From positions 4,898,001 through 4,962,000 of the forward strand of contig OY987243.1 of NCBI GenBank assembly GCA_963920765.1: 64,000 nt of DNA, in the 5' to 3' direction. The DNA comes from Ulota crispa (taxonomy: Eukaryota > Streptophyta > Bryopsida > Orthotrichales > Orthotrichaceae). A model generated the notes under the pieces. The model was not told the DNA's origin. It saw only the letters and a program-made list of their open reading frames with translations, and searched no databases. Both the position numbers and the translations under genes were made by a program. Numbering within the stretch: the stretch's first letter is position 1; each line of letters starts with the position of its first letter. Below are positions 24,226-36,734 of this stretch, in pieces.

Positions 24226-24750
24226 TTATAAAAATATAGCTTTCAAAGCAAAACCTGAGGCATTGATTTTCAAATAGAATGCATTTGAAAAATTTGGATA
24301 AACTAAAATTGAAGCCGTAGTGACTGTTATCTTTAAAGCATGAAAAGCTTTTTTGGCTAGTAGTCTCGACTCAAATCTATTCTTACTTGTCAACCAAGTG
24401 TGCGGAGCAACAACTTGAAAATATCCCTTAATAAAAATCCGATAAAATTTAGCAAAACCAAAAAAACATTGTACATCTCTAATAATCTTCAAAACTTTCC
24501 AAGACAAAATAGTTTCCACCTTCTTAGGATCCATCTTCAAGCTCTCCATAGCTGCAATAAATCTCAAAAACTTCATCTCAGTTTAGTGAAATAAACACTT
24601 ATCTGATTTGGTTTAAAGTCCTCATTTGCGTAATTTTTCAAGGACCAAATGAACATGTTTTGCATGATCTTTTTTATTATTAGGAAATACTAAAGTGTCA
24701 TTTAAGTAAATAATAACAAAATTGTTAAGATGTTCTCGAAAAATGTCATT
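24226..24750 (-). pseudogene. Reverse transcriptase/RNase H remnant with mutated active site
   Basis: A minus-strand frame at 24750-24640 contains FVIIYLNDTLVF, the RT catalytic box, with Asn in place of the first Asp of the YxDD motif (24697-24708). The adjoining frame at 24576-24226 continues with MDPKKVETILSW, DVQCFFGFAKFYRIFIKGY and then the start of RNase H (FYLKINASGFA, where Asp is expected before ASG). Stops and frameshifts separate the pieces. Reverse transcription is not possible from this copy. Confidence 0.85.
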
Positions 24751-25878
24751 CATCATGTATTGAAAGACTGTTGGAGCATTTGTAATATCAAAAGGCATGA
24801 CATTATATTCAAAATAGCCATATCTTATATAAAATGTCGTCTTTCATTTGTTTCTTTTTTTTATTTGTATGAGATTGTAAGCTCTGCGTATGTTGATTTT
24901 GGTAAGGATCTTTACATTTCCGAGTTGATCTAAAAGTCCAAAGATCAAAAATAATGGATAGCGGTTCTTTTTTGTCACCTTATTGAGACCTCAATAATTT
25001 ACGCACATTTGTAAAGAGCCATCATTCTTTTCACAAATAGCATAGGCGCTCGAACCTGCAATTTGAAATGACAAATGAAGTTTTTGGCCAAATTCTCGTT
25101 AATATAATTCCGTAGTTCCGCCAATTTCGTTTGTGATAAATTATAAATTGGACAAAAAAGAAGTTGTACTCATTTTTTCAAATCTATAGCACAATCATAT
25201 GGTCAATACTCCGGTAGTATGTTGGCATTTTTCTTTAAAAAACCATCTTCAAAATCTTTATATTGCCTTGGGATACTAGCTGTTGTGACCTTCTCTTCAC
25301 TAGTTAGAGCCGCATAGATAATAAATGGTATATCTTATTTTATCATTTTTATGAACGCATTTGCTCCAATGAATATGAGTGTTTTTTGCTTGGGGTTTGC
25401 TAATTTGTTTGCTAACAAGTTTTTCAATATGTTTTTTAGCAAGTTGTATAATAAATTTATTAGCTGGATGACTTTTGAGAAAAGTCATATTTCGTAGCTT
25501 CCAGTCTATTGATGGATTGTATTTTTCTAATTATGAAAGATAAAAAATAACATGATTTGACAAGATTTTAATGATATTGAAATAATTTGGCTATTATGGC
25601 CTTCAAATGTCAGTTTTAAAGGCTTTGTTTCGCGTGTGACACTACCATAAGACAAAGGTTGTTCATCTATCACTTTTACATTGATAGGCTAAGATTACTA
25701 AACTAAAAGAAGTTTGTGACTTTTAACAAATTTTTCATCTCAAAAGCAAATAGATGCTTCTGAATCTAATAGAGCAATGGTTTTAAGTTTCTGAAAACCA
25801 CGGATAAAAGAATAATAAAGCAAGAAACAGATTGAGCGGAAAGGGAAGAACCTAAGCGTTTTTATGAAATTGCATTAT

Positions 25879-26238
25879 TCAGCTGCAAGGTTCCAATTGT
25901 AGCTGGATATTTTTGTTTTTCTTGACGATAGAAGCTTTGGTCTGAATAATATGTTGACTTGACTTTTTTGAGCAGTTGAAAACTTGATGATCTCCCTTGC
26001 TACAATACAAACATAGTTCCTCTTCTATGCGGCGTTTTTTTTTTTTTTCTGGAGTGAGATGCTTCATACATATTGCGTTGATTTGTATGTGTGTAATCTT
26101 TGAATGCGAAATTAGACTACTTGTTGATATAGATGAGGTAGAACGAGTCGTTTGTTCTTTTGATAGAATCTGATCTTGACGATGTTGGAAAAATTGATTA
26201 TCACATTTAACCACTTGACTAATTGCATCATTCAACAT
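25879..26238 (-). pseudogene. Gag remnant with a CCHC zinc knuckle
   Basis: A 119-residue minus frame carries CLYCSKGDHQVFNC, a CX2CX4HX4C zinc knuckle, preceded by a basic stretch (PEKKKKRRIEEE). It lies closest to the 5' LTR at 27104-27366, as expected for gag. The upstream capsid part is broken into short frames. Confidence 0.85.
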
Positions 26239-27103
26239 TTATAAATCAGAAAGTGTTAAAAGTAAATTTTTTACAAAATCTTTCAATCTTCAATAGAATT
26301 GATTCATGAGGGCTGTTTTCTTTCAATTGATGTTGCACGCAAATTGTCGAAAGTCCAAAGCGTAAATCAATGTAGAACGTGTCCATTGTCGTAAGGACCA
26401 GGTTTTTGTAGTTGCCTAACAAACCTTATCATGTTCACCAAACGCTTCCGTAAAGGCTTCAAAAAAAATGTCAAAATTGCTCAATATAGGTGAAACTTCT
26501 TGAACAAAGGAGCAAACTATGATAAAGCTTGTTCTATAAGTAAACCAATCCAACTCGTGATTTGTGTGTTGAATAGCGTCTTAATTGTAAGGCAATTATC
26601 AATTGAATTTGATTAACAAATACTTAAAACTTAGAGCGTATGCCATTGAACTTTTCAAAAAGAGTAACACAAGGTTCTTTTTGTTGTATTAGTTGTGGTA
26701 TATCTTGTCAAATCACAAGTACAATTCCTCTTTCTGAATTGGCGGAATGTTGGCCTTGTTAAAGACTACCAATAATTCTTTCAATTGTTGTAATTTGATT
26801 TGACAACATGGTAATAGCATTGAGGATGGCTTCTAATTTAGATTCTACAGTTTTGTGGATGACTAAATCCTGAAATTTAGCTATATTAAGAGACGTAAAA
26901 TAACAGGTTATAAAATAAATAAAAATATTGGTTTAGAGGGGGTAAATCGCAACTTGTAAACCTTCAAGGCAATGAAATGTCCGCAACTCTCATAAGAATA
27001 ATAAGACACAAATATTGTAATGAATGAGATATCAAATTAGAGGGAGTAAACCGCAAGCTCTAACAAGGGTCCTGATACTCAAGTGAAATAAGACTCAACA
27101 AAG

Positions 27104-27366
27104 TGTCATGGAAATAGAAATAGAAAAATAATTGATAAGAACTAAGAATGAATTTGGATTCAAAGATGAGGAAACAAAGATCAAAGGAGGTGAACGATGG
27201 CTCCAAGAGATGTGTTGTCAAGTCTGAATAACACTTCAGCCTCGACCTCTATATATACAATGATTTAAAATAAAAGAAATCTAAAGGAAAAGACATTCTA
27301 AAGTAAAAAATATTCTAAAGTCAAAAGTAAAACAAAACAAAACATTCTAAAGTAATGTCTCTAACA
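27104..27366 (-). repeat. 5' LTR of the Ty3/gypsy element
   Basis: The 263-bp copy begins TGTCATGGAAATAG and ends CTCTAACA on + and matches 22092-22337 along its full length. Just outside it on the internal side, the minus strand contains GAGTATCAGGACCC about 15-20 bp from the LTR, weakly resembling a tRNA-Met primer site (TGGTATCAGAGC). The primer assignment is uncertain. Confidence 0.88.
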
Positions 27367-27687
27367 ACATTTGACTTTCTTTGCTATTACTCTATTAGCA
27401 TGAACAACTTGAATGCCTATATAATTGCAGTTTACAACAAAACCAAAAAATTAAATCTAGTTCCTCAAAATAGGAATTGAAAATAGTAGGAGGCAATATA
27501 TGGGGTGTTTGGACGCTCAAGGATTAAAGATTGAAACTGAATTTTGGATAGGTAAAATTTTTTTAAATAGTTTTAAGTGAATTTTTTATTAAAAGACAAG
27601 AAGAATTGGCATCTAACCTAAGTTGTTTCATATTTTTTGGAACTTTGTGGTATTAGTTATGAAATTTTGAAGTGGAAGGGCCATAAG

Positions 27688-27805
27688 GCTCTAAAATGGT
27701 GCACCTCCTCAAATGTACATTGTGTGCACATTGTTGAAAGGATATGAAATACAACACGTATTGTATAAATAAAGTACATTTGAAGAGGTGCACCATTTTT
27801 AGAGC
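27688..27805. mobile_element. Short foldback element
   Basis: The arms GCTCTAAAATGGTGCACCTC and, inverted, GCTCTAAAAATGGTGCACCTC are followed by inverted AAATGTAC/GTACATTT, around a spacer of about 50 bp. No coding content is seen. The element directly abuts the next one at 27819. Confidence 0.7.
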
Positions 27806-27818
27806 TTGCACTAAATTA

Positions 27819-28189
27819 GAGCCTCCTACCTTACATTCCATATCCCATCTTTGCAAGTCTCATTTCAATGTGAGACCTTAAATTTGTTATGTTATTAAGC
27901 ACATAAAGTAGTATTAAATAAAGTCATAAATGTTTTATGCAAAGAAGTTGGTGGGATTTAGGCTAAAACTTGGGTTTAGTAAAATGGTTGACCCGTACTT
28001 GAATGAAGTCCCACCTTTTTGGTGCCATTTTTTTGAAAGTGATGCCATGTATGTAGGCAAAATGCAATGAATCAAGACGTAGGACTTGGGACACAATGTA
28101 AATTGTCAAGTCCCAACTTTTGGCTCTCAAGCAATTGGACTTAGAGATTTTAGTGGGATGTGTGACATTGGATAATGTGTGATTTGCCC
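27819..28189. mobile_element. Third copy of the 3866/5993 element family
   Basis: TTA precedes GAGCCTCCTACCTTACATTCC. The next bases, CCCATCTTTGCAAGTCT, are shared with the 1.2-kb copy at 3866-5065. The right end GTGTGATTTGCCC is the inverted counterpart. The right-hand TTA is not intact (TTT). The interior carries short minus frames of no known family. Confidence 0.55.
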
Positions 28190-30849
28190 TTTCAATTGAC
28201 AAAGTGTTTTAGTTTTTGAATTATGGTCTTAAGGCCATTTTATATTAAAGTCCAAGTCCAATTTTGAGTTGGCTCAATTCACAATCCACTAAGCCACCAA
28301 TTGGGTCAAAGTTTTGATTGGGTTCTATTATAAAGCTTGCCCTTGGAGTTAATTGATGTTTTATTTCAAATTAATAAATTGTATTCATGTTTTTGAATTA
28401 AGTCAATTCATTGTGGTGACTCAATTTTTTTTATTTGAGTTTGATATTTAGCACTAAAATTTGTATGCCGCCGTGTCATTAATAAGACCAATTAGGTCGA
28501 CTTTCAATATAGAGCCTTATGGGAGTTATGGCCCAAGCCAATGATTCAACTCAAGGATTCAAGTAATTCTAAAGATTCATCTTCTTATTCACCTTACAGA
28601 ATCTTAATTTGTGCCAATAATTGTGTTTAAATAATATGTAGCATTTGGAGCAAACTCCCATGCTAAAACAAAATTATATAACTCAACAATTACAAACAAT
28701 ATTCAGCAACACAAATCTAGTTGATGTTTTTAAGTTTTCCTATTTGGAACCAAAATGGAGGTATGCTCTTACACATATCATTTTTCCACAATGCTCCTTG
28801 GATGATGGTGAAGGTTCTTGTAGAAAAAAAATTCATTCAACATTTTTTTATATGTACAAGGGAAGGCATGAAATCACAAAATGTATAATTGTAAATTGAG
28901 GTGTAATTTGAAAGTAATTGAGACAAGAGCACACCCATACACCATAGATACCTTATTATCTAGCAAGTTGAGCAATCAAAAAAGATCTACGTTTGGAGCC
29001 ACAAAAAATTGCCACAAACGATCAAGTGTTATGGAATGTATGATAACAAGAGACATAATGTAGGTGCTTTTTAATAGTGCTCTTGGTGAGAGAATAATCT
29101 TGTCAACATTAGAAGACAATGATGGAAAAATATCATATTCCAAGCAACTGGTTTTTAAATGTGAGTGGCATATGTGGTTGTCATGTTGGACAAGTTCTTA
29201 TCAAATATCCCGTGATGTATGTAAAACATAAAACTATGGAAATACTCAATGTCTTAGGGTCTCATGTACATCATGGTATTTTTGACAGATAGCAACTTGT
29301 CCAATATGACATCCATGGCAAGCATTTAGCAAAAGACAATGGCTAGGGGTGTCCTTGTTTGTAATTATTTTGTGATTGTGTCCTTGTTTGAAATTCTCTT
29401 AGAGATTAACTATTTTAATTCATTGTATTGGAGCATATTAGCATGTGTGACATCATTTTAAAAAAGCTACAAATTTTTGATATATGTTAAAATAAGTGTA
29501 GAGTAGAACACTATTTATTTTATTGTGAATAAACATAAAATAATGGCAATCTCTTGACCCTTAAATTTTCCTACAACCCAAAATGAGTTGCAAGATTTTT
29601 AGCTTGGCCATTTATGAACTTAGGAATGTGAAGAGTCACTTGAACTTTGGCTCATTTGAAAGAGAAACAAGTTAGCTATGTAGGGGTGTTTTCAAATTTA
29701 GAAAAAGAGTCACCATTGAATTTACAAAAAAATTCAAACCATGGATGGTCTTGGAGTTGTAGTGTTAAATTTTGGCCCTAGATTTGTGAAAGTCTTCTAT
29801 TTTACTCAAAAATTTTGAAATTTAAAGGTGAAGTGGTTACTATTGCAAGACCATTTTCTCACTCATTTTTAACCCTAAAAATACAAGACTTGTTTCTATG
29901 CGTGTGGAATTTGGTTACCTTGAGAATGAGCATAAGATGCCAAGTTTTAAAATGTTATCTGTCCAAAAGAGCCAATCAAAACACAATTTCAACTACTCCA
30001 AAATATTGGTTTCCTTGTAGTACCCTTTACATTTTTGTTATAATTCTCCAATTTAACCCTTAGGTTGAAACCAAACTTTGTAGAGATGATAAGGACTTGG
30101 CTTTCTACAAGATCTTACGGTTACTTTGACCTAAAAATGACTCATCTTTATCTAAGCTTCACTCTTTCATAACAGACAAAATTGAGGTCCAAAACACCTT
30201 CAAAATGGCTGGAAATTTTAAGGGTTAAGGAGTAACACTAATTTTCTTGAAGGTCTTTTCTTGGAGTCTTTATCAAAATAATATAAATATGGTGAGCACA
30301 AGAAAAAATAATACGTGTTGTTTTATGTTGAAACATTTACTTGGTAAAAACACATGAACGTATTCTAATTGCAAATTGAACTCTAAGATGACTAATATAG
30401 AGCTTGTAATTAATACTTAATACTTTTTACTTAGATGCTATCATCAATGAATTAGGAATTTTGAGATTGAAACTAAGAATATATTGCATAAAACTTACCA
30501 TTAACAGTAATGTTGGGTATATTTGTGATTTATTTAAATGAAATTTATGATACTAAAATCTCCATTAAAGACTCAATTAAGGAACTTGGAATGTTGCTAG
30601 TTGCTCTTATTCTCCCATGTTTCTCCATGTACCAATTTTTTCAAAAACAATTGTAGTGAAACTATTTTACTCAAATAACACTAATTTTGCACTCCGCTAA
30701 TTGCCTAAATCAATGTAATGAAGAAGATCATTCAAACTACTATTGATATCAATGTTTGCTGTTGTAAAATGTAATTGAAGATGTTCCTTCATTGTATGAT
30801 GCCAATATGACTTATTTAATGCACTAGATTGTTGAATTGTTAACCTTTG

Positions 30850-31493
30850 ACCCCTAAATGCCCAAGGCACCCAATTTGGGTGTTTGCAAAACTTTGATGA
30901 CAAATAAAATCTTATCAAATCACTATTTTTGGTTTTTTTTTTAACAAAAGTTTGTTTTGAAGTCTATTTTTAGTATCAAAAATCTGATTTTTGAAAATGT
31001 GTTTATGATTTTTCTATTCAAGATTTTGTACAAGGGTGTCCATTGCAATCTTGAGTTATCTAGTGTTGGAAGATCATGAAAATGAGCCTCAAATACACTA
31101 AAGCTTGGAGAAAAATGCGCATTAGAAATCCATTTAAAAAAAATACAAGAATAAATTTTGAAAGCCGTGAATTGGTTGAGGCTAAGCATGTAATGACCTT
31201 AAACCTCATATTTTTTTGATGACCAACTTTTTAGATTTGAAATGTGAAATGAGGATTAGAAAACTTCAAGTCACTTTTGCAATTTTTACATCCTCATGTT
31301 CAAATGTTATAATCTTTTAAACTATAAGTGATATTGTTGTGTTTTCTTTTTCCATGTAATCTCTAACATGTCAAGTTTAAATTTGTACAATTACAATTCA
31401 AAAACACTTGATGAGATTTATGAAAAGGTTGATCAATTGTTTACTTTCTTGAAAATGCCATAAAGTTCTGAAAGACCTTGGGCATTTAGGGGT
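30850..31493. mobile_element. Element with ACCCCTAAATGCCCAAGG inverted ends
   Basis: ACCCCTAAATGCCCAAGG at the left and CCTTGGGCATTTAGGGG at the right are inverted. Single GGGCATTTAGGGGTTAA-type ends also occur at 8810-8825 (in the germin-like intron) and, as CAACCCCTAAAGGCCCA, near 62400. The interior of about 640 bp has no recognisable gene. No clear target duplication was found. Confidence 0.55.
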
Positions 31494-31539
31494 TAATGAT
31501 TAATAAATATTTTGCCTCCTATTTTATGGGACCAACTAG

Positions 31540-31922
31540 GTGGACACCCCCCAATTGCTACGCCGACACCCCCATAGCCAAATCTATTAAATTTGAGATT
31601 ATTAGTACGCTAAAATATGAAATAAAATCAAAGTAGTAGTTTAGCAGACATTTGTGTTTACAAGCGCTTCAAACATACAACAAATCTGCCTCATTTGTGA
31701 CACAATCAAGAGTCAAACCAATAAATGAAGGGAGCAACTGGTTTAACTCCTAACCGTGTCACAAATGAGGCAAATTTGTTGTGTATTTGCAACGCTTGTA
31801 GACGTAGATGTATGCTAAAGTATTACTTTGATTTATTTCATATTTTAGTGTAAAAATAATTTCAATTAAATAGATTTGACTATGGGAGGGGGGTGTCTGC
31901 GTAGCAATTAGAGGGTGTCCAC
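31540..31922. mobile_element. Foldback element with GTGGACACCC ends
   Basis: Long arms (about 180 bp each) are inverted: GTGGACACCCCCCAATTGCT at the left mirrors AGCAATTAGAGGGTGTCCAC at the right, and GCCTCATTTGTGACAC mirrors GTGTCACAAATGAGGC near the centre. Both sides are flanked by CTAG (31536-31539 and 31923-31926). No coding capacity is seen. Confidence 0.75.
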
Positions 31923-32342
31923 CTAGTCATTCCCTATTTTATTTGTAGGAGCATGTTGCCTTATTGATTGATGCAATGTTTGGTCACACAAACTTTTAGC
32001 AAATTTTTTCTACAAATTTCAATGTATATCTAGAATTACAATAAGTGAAAGCATCTACAAGAATAATCCTAACATTTCCTAATTACAATTGAAAAGTGAT
32101 TGAATCTACTTCAATCTTTTGTTGCCTCCCTAATCTTTTTTAGAGGACTTGGTAGTTCCTTTAAACATTGCCAAATAAAATCATTTGAAGCAAATTTAAA
32201 ATCATGTATAAAAAACTACATTACTAAAAACAAAACAAAAGAACATTCAAGACTTAAAACACATCCAAATACCTTTATTACAACATACACAAATTGTAAC
32301 TGCCTCAAATTAGGTGGAAATTAATTGTCTTTCAACAAATGA

Positions 32343-32582
32343 ATACCATATTTGTTTATTTGGGAAAAATAGAGGTACCATTTTGTACTCCACCTCAAAC
32401 CCAAAAAGTTACTTCAAACCAAATTTGAAGGTATCAAATTCAGTCTGAGCCACTAAGATTTTTCTCTTGCAAATCCCTCCTCTCAAGTGAGGGCACGTGT
32501 ATCCAAAAAAAACGCTGAGCTTGGTTTGAGGTGATCACCTCAAACTTCTTGAAAGTCCCAAAATGTACTATTTATATGGTGT
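32343..32582. mobile_element. MITE, germin-intron family (diverged)
   Basis: The left end CCATATTTGTTTATTTGGGA and subterminal GGTACCATTTTGTACTCCAC match the copy at 37905-38158 read inverted. The right end (GTCCCAAAATGTACTATTTA) has lost most of the terminal repeat. Confidence 0.6.
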
Positions 32583-34319
32583 TTGATGCAAACTTGGTCA
32601 ACTACATTCCAAGTCTTGACCTTGACAATTGTTGAAATTGAATTTGAGAACTTAGTAACATTCTACTTTTGAAATGTTGCTTGACAATTGGCTTATGAAG
32701 ATGACATGAGTGAAATTTTTGTACAAGTTCTTGATGGATTAGTCACAATTTATGACAAATTCAAAGTGCATTAAGATCAAGGGAAATGCTTGTTAATGTT
32801 GAAATAATTCACTAATATGATCAATGCACTCTTTTGCATATGAACAACAAAATTGAATGTTTGCATGGTCATAAATGACTTGCTTTTAAAAAGACTGTCA
32901 CACTTCAATGCAACATTTCTCAAGCACAATGTTTAATGAAATCTTGCAATTGAAACTAAATCTAACTTGTTTTTTTGTAAGCTCTTCTTTTTCAAGGCAC
33001 ATATTGTTGAAGTTGAATATGTCAATTCAAATCTTTGAGGTAGGTTTGAAGATCCATGAATCACTGGACCACTTAAATTTTTTAATTTTTACAATTATTT
33101 TTACTCAAATATTCAATCTTACAAAGGCATCAAATCAGTTGTTTTTCTTTAGTTTAACAATATGATAAATTTCTGATTACAACCGGATATTACAACATTT
33201 AGATGACACATTCTAAAATACACTTTTACTCATTATTTAACAAGAACATCAAAAAAAAAATTTGCAAGTCCAATAACAAAAAGAATGTGTAAAGTGTAAT
33301 AACATAAATAGTTGAGTAATGATACCGTGAATGATGCACTCAAGTAAATGTAAATTATCCAAAGTTCATAAGTATAAGCAGTAACCCAAAATTTAGTTCA
33401 ATTTGCAAAACCTCAAAGCGAGGCTAGTGACTTAATAAGTATCAAAATTGTATGTCCAAATTAAAAAAATATGCAAAACTTCAAAAAAAGGATACGCAAA
33501 ATATCAAGAAATCTTCAACGTTCAAAATATAGAAAGTCTGTAATTACATAGATAAATCACAACTAGTAAAATGTGTCATAGGACCATGAATGATACATTT
33601 TTTTTACAAATTTAGGTCCCTACCTTTTATGTATGATAATTCTATGCATACTGAACTCATTTATTGTTAAAACCTATACATACCAATGAATTAAAGGACT
33701 TTAGATATTGACCCATGAGAATTGTTTGAAGCTCAAGCCACAAGTTGTGGTCCCTGTGGATAATAAGATATTGAACTTTAGGCTTTTGTTGCTTACCCTC
33801 ACTCTTTCTAGATATCTAACTTCTATGATCTTGACTACAAATGGCATCATGCTAAGAAGATCATAACAATTGCAGTCTGTTTAATCGATAAATTTATGCC
33901 CAACCAAGGCACACGTATATTCACATCACTTGCAAAATAAAAAGGTTTAATTGGATGAAAAGCTAGAGGCAATATATTCTAGAGTTTTGAGATGCTAAAA
34001 GTTCAAGAAGCAAGCGAATTGATGAAGAGACTGCTTAGTTATGGTGCAACCAAAGAGCTTGTTGTGCAAGTCTCCACAGTAGAGGAGTGTTTGGCACCAT
34101 TTAGAAATGGTTTTCATCACCAATGCTCTTTCTTTATTCTAGCGGTATTTTACATGAACCCCAAAGACACAGTAATTACCTGTTGAATAATGCAGTGAAT
34201 ACAAAATTATTTCTTTGTACAATAACTAGGACACGTACACAAGTTCAGGTTTATTGTACCAATCTCGGTCATTTTTAATGGGATTTTGCCAATCTAACGG
34301 GAAATGCCTAGACCTGTCG

Positions 34320-35390
34320 ACTGTCGTCTATAGTTTTCCATGAAACAGGCCAATATTTTCACCGCTCCGTTCCTTCTTAATTGCTTGAACGTTTAACGTT
34401 CCTCCTGCTCTGATAGTTGTTTTAATGGTTGCCTTGTGAAAGATAGCTGCTGTTACTGAGGTTCTGCTTTTCTCTTGCAGGAGCGAGCATTCTAAGCTGA
34501 TTGGAAATCGTTTCATCAGGGACCTAGTCGAGTTGCATGTTGCCCAAACACGAGGACACTCCTCGGCTATGTGCTGAGCTAGTCGATTGTTACAGAGCAG
34601 AGAGAATCCACTCGAGGAAGCTTGAGTCCCTTGCTCCAGCACTAGCTCAGGTGTGTTCCTAGCTTCCGGTTTCAACGTTGACATTCATCAAAGTATGAGG
34701 TAAGCCATGGTAAGAGCTTGCTGACTGCTCGATATTTAGTGCTTATGAGGAGAGGGATACGCCCTCTAGAGTGATGGCTGCTCCTGTAGCAAGTTGCCTG
34801 TAGAGGTACAAACATTCCTTCACAAACGGGAGCTGATCCCACTACTTTCGCTGCTAGAGCGGGGTAGTAATCCTTGACATCTGATCCAGTCACTTGTTAG
34901 GGGGAGAGGTGCAAAATTTCTTGACAGAATGTTTTGCTGAGCGATGTAGTAGATTGTTGCAGGACTGGTCCTCGAAGGAGCTGGAGAGGGAGCTGACCAC
35001 GGGAGCTGACCACTAGGTTCCTGCAGGTTGCTAAAGTGTAGTTGTTGTGGCCTGCAATTGCACACATCCAGGTTGTTCCAGTCTTATTCGTATTGATCAT
35101 TGTGGGAATAGTTAACACTACATCCTTCGGCACTTGTTCCTACTTACGCGGGCCAAAGTCTTCGTTGCTCCCCTTGACAGTAATGCCCGCTAAGACCGGC
35201 CTCCACTTACTTTTACGCCATACCCTAGATTCCTTCCTTAAGACCATCATCTGTTGCACCGTAGCGATATAATTCCTTAATGCAGACAGAGTCTTGCTTT
35301 GATGCACAGACTTCAACATAGCCTCCTCTTTCGATGGCTCCATGAGCTCGATGCAGTTTTCGAGAAACTGCTGCAATGGCGACCCTGCAA
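34320..35390 (-). pseudogene. GC-richer island with gag-like minus-strand remnants
   Basis: This island is less AT-rich than its flanks and holds a series of minus-strand frames. Two Cys/His clusters resemble damaged zinc knuckles: LLCNNRLAQHIAEECPR near 34600, one residue short of CX2CX4HX4C, and WMCAIAGHNNYTLATC near 35045-35092. A frame at 35376-35140 (FLENCIELMEPSKEEA... then KSKWRPVLAGITVKG) precedes them. A broken retrotransposon gag is the best guess, but no RT or integrase is nearby. The family is not established and a degraded cellular gene is also possible. Confidence 0.3.
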
Positions 35391-36734
35391 CTAGCCCATT
35401 TAAAATTAACAGACGTTATTCACGTATTTTCACAAACACTCAAGCACGCTGTAAATTTAAAGAGAGAAGGCTCAGCTATATTTCAACCAAACCGCTTGTG
35501 TAACTTAAAGAGATCACAATTCCTACCTAAATCTAGAACCACAAGCTGGGGAAGCATGCAGGTACCTGCACTAAAGTACCAAAAAGCAGCTGCTAGCTTG
35601 TTAATAAAAACCCTTGCAAATGTTTTACAGATGAACTTAACCCAATGGTATGCAACTCAAAAAGAGTGGTACAAACAGAAGCATGTGACCCTGACAGAAA
35701 ATCTACACACACCGAAAGGATCAAGGAGTACTCTCACAACACTCAACATGTGGTAAATGTCAAGGAGGAGGTCGCTTATTAAAAAGCACAATGCTAACAA
35801 AATACTGATTACGACAAGCATAGAAAATCATTTTTTGAAAAGTAAATTGTTTCCATGCTTACATACCATTCCAACCCCACCTACCAATGCTCTAAAGTCC
35901 TACTAATTTACCACCTAGGATTGATTGACTCAGATCCATCGAATTTCACTAAGATTGCTTTAGATAAATTTATTGATTATTATAGAACCTTACCATGGAT
36001 GTCCAGCTCAGCAAATTACTTTAATTGCTGGCTGGCACCAGCCTACAAATATAGTCTTGGTAGTAGATCTAAGTGAGTCTTGGTAGTAGGTTTCAGTGCT
36101 CAGCTAAATAAAGCCTGGGCACTAGGCATGAAGATTTCATTTTCATTTGCTCCTGCTCACTTGTGCTTTTTTTGACGCCTTGTTGTTTTGAGCAATATTG
36201 CAATTTGTGGTGTTTCTTTCTGTGCAAGCTGCTGAAACTTCGTGGGTTCTCACTTACCTTTTCTAATTTGCAACCATGTCTGTGTGATTTGTTTCTTACA
36301 GATATCGTTTATCCCTAGTGCTGTTTCTTGCTCAGTATAATACTGAATGTTTGTTTACATGGGAAAATTTCAAGAATTTGAGAATGCAGGTGGTGCCAGG
36401 AAACTTAGTTCATCTCAATTATTTTCTTCTCAAGAATGCTTACTTTTTCTATGTCAATTAGTTTGTCTATATTTTTCGGCCACTACAGACTTCATTGGAA
36501 CAATTCATTTTTTCAAACACAGATATGCTGCAACAGCATTCATTACTATTTTGCTCGTGGTATTAGATTCATGGTTCATGGAGGCAAGTCTATTTTAGGG
36601 TTTTGATGAGCTTTTTAACTATTGCAACAAATTACGTTTGAGAACTAGACAAGTTGTTGTTATTTTAAGACTGATCCCCTTGTGCATCACGATTTTCAGG
36701 CTGTAATTGATATACCAAACTGGCAACAGTGAAA

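Larger units (their letters stand above)
22092..27366 (-). mobile_element. Degenerate Ty3/gypsy LTR retrotransposon with 5-bp target duplication
   Basis: The element is bounded by two related LTRs (22092-22337 and 27104-27366), each starting TG and ending CA, and by the duplication ACATT at 22087-22091 and 27367-27371. Coding remnants on the minus strand appear in the order gag, reverse transcriptase, RNase H, integrase, the Ty3/gypsy order. A purine-rich minus-strand stretch (GAGAAAGGGATAA) abuts the 3' LTR at 22338-22350 as a polypurine tract. All frames are broken by stops and frameshifts, so no protein can be made. Integrase and RT wording resembles chromovirus-type plant or fungal elements, but I cannot place the clade. 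Confidence 0.92.
28190..34319. other. Long AT-rich gene-free region
   Basis: I see no supported gene. Elements recognised inside are 30850-31493, 31540-31922 and 32343-32582. Open frames at 28645-28899 and 33992-34186 are coding-like for short distances but have no recognisable domain or splice context. Confidence 0.55.

Noticed and set aside
28645..29063. Adjacent + frames that might be a transposase remnant
   Set aside because: No catalytic motif, terminal repeat or known family could be recognised.
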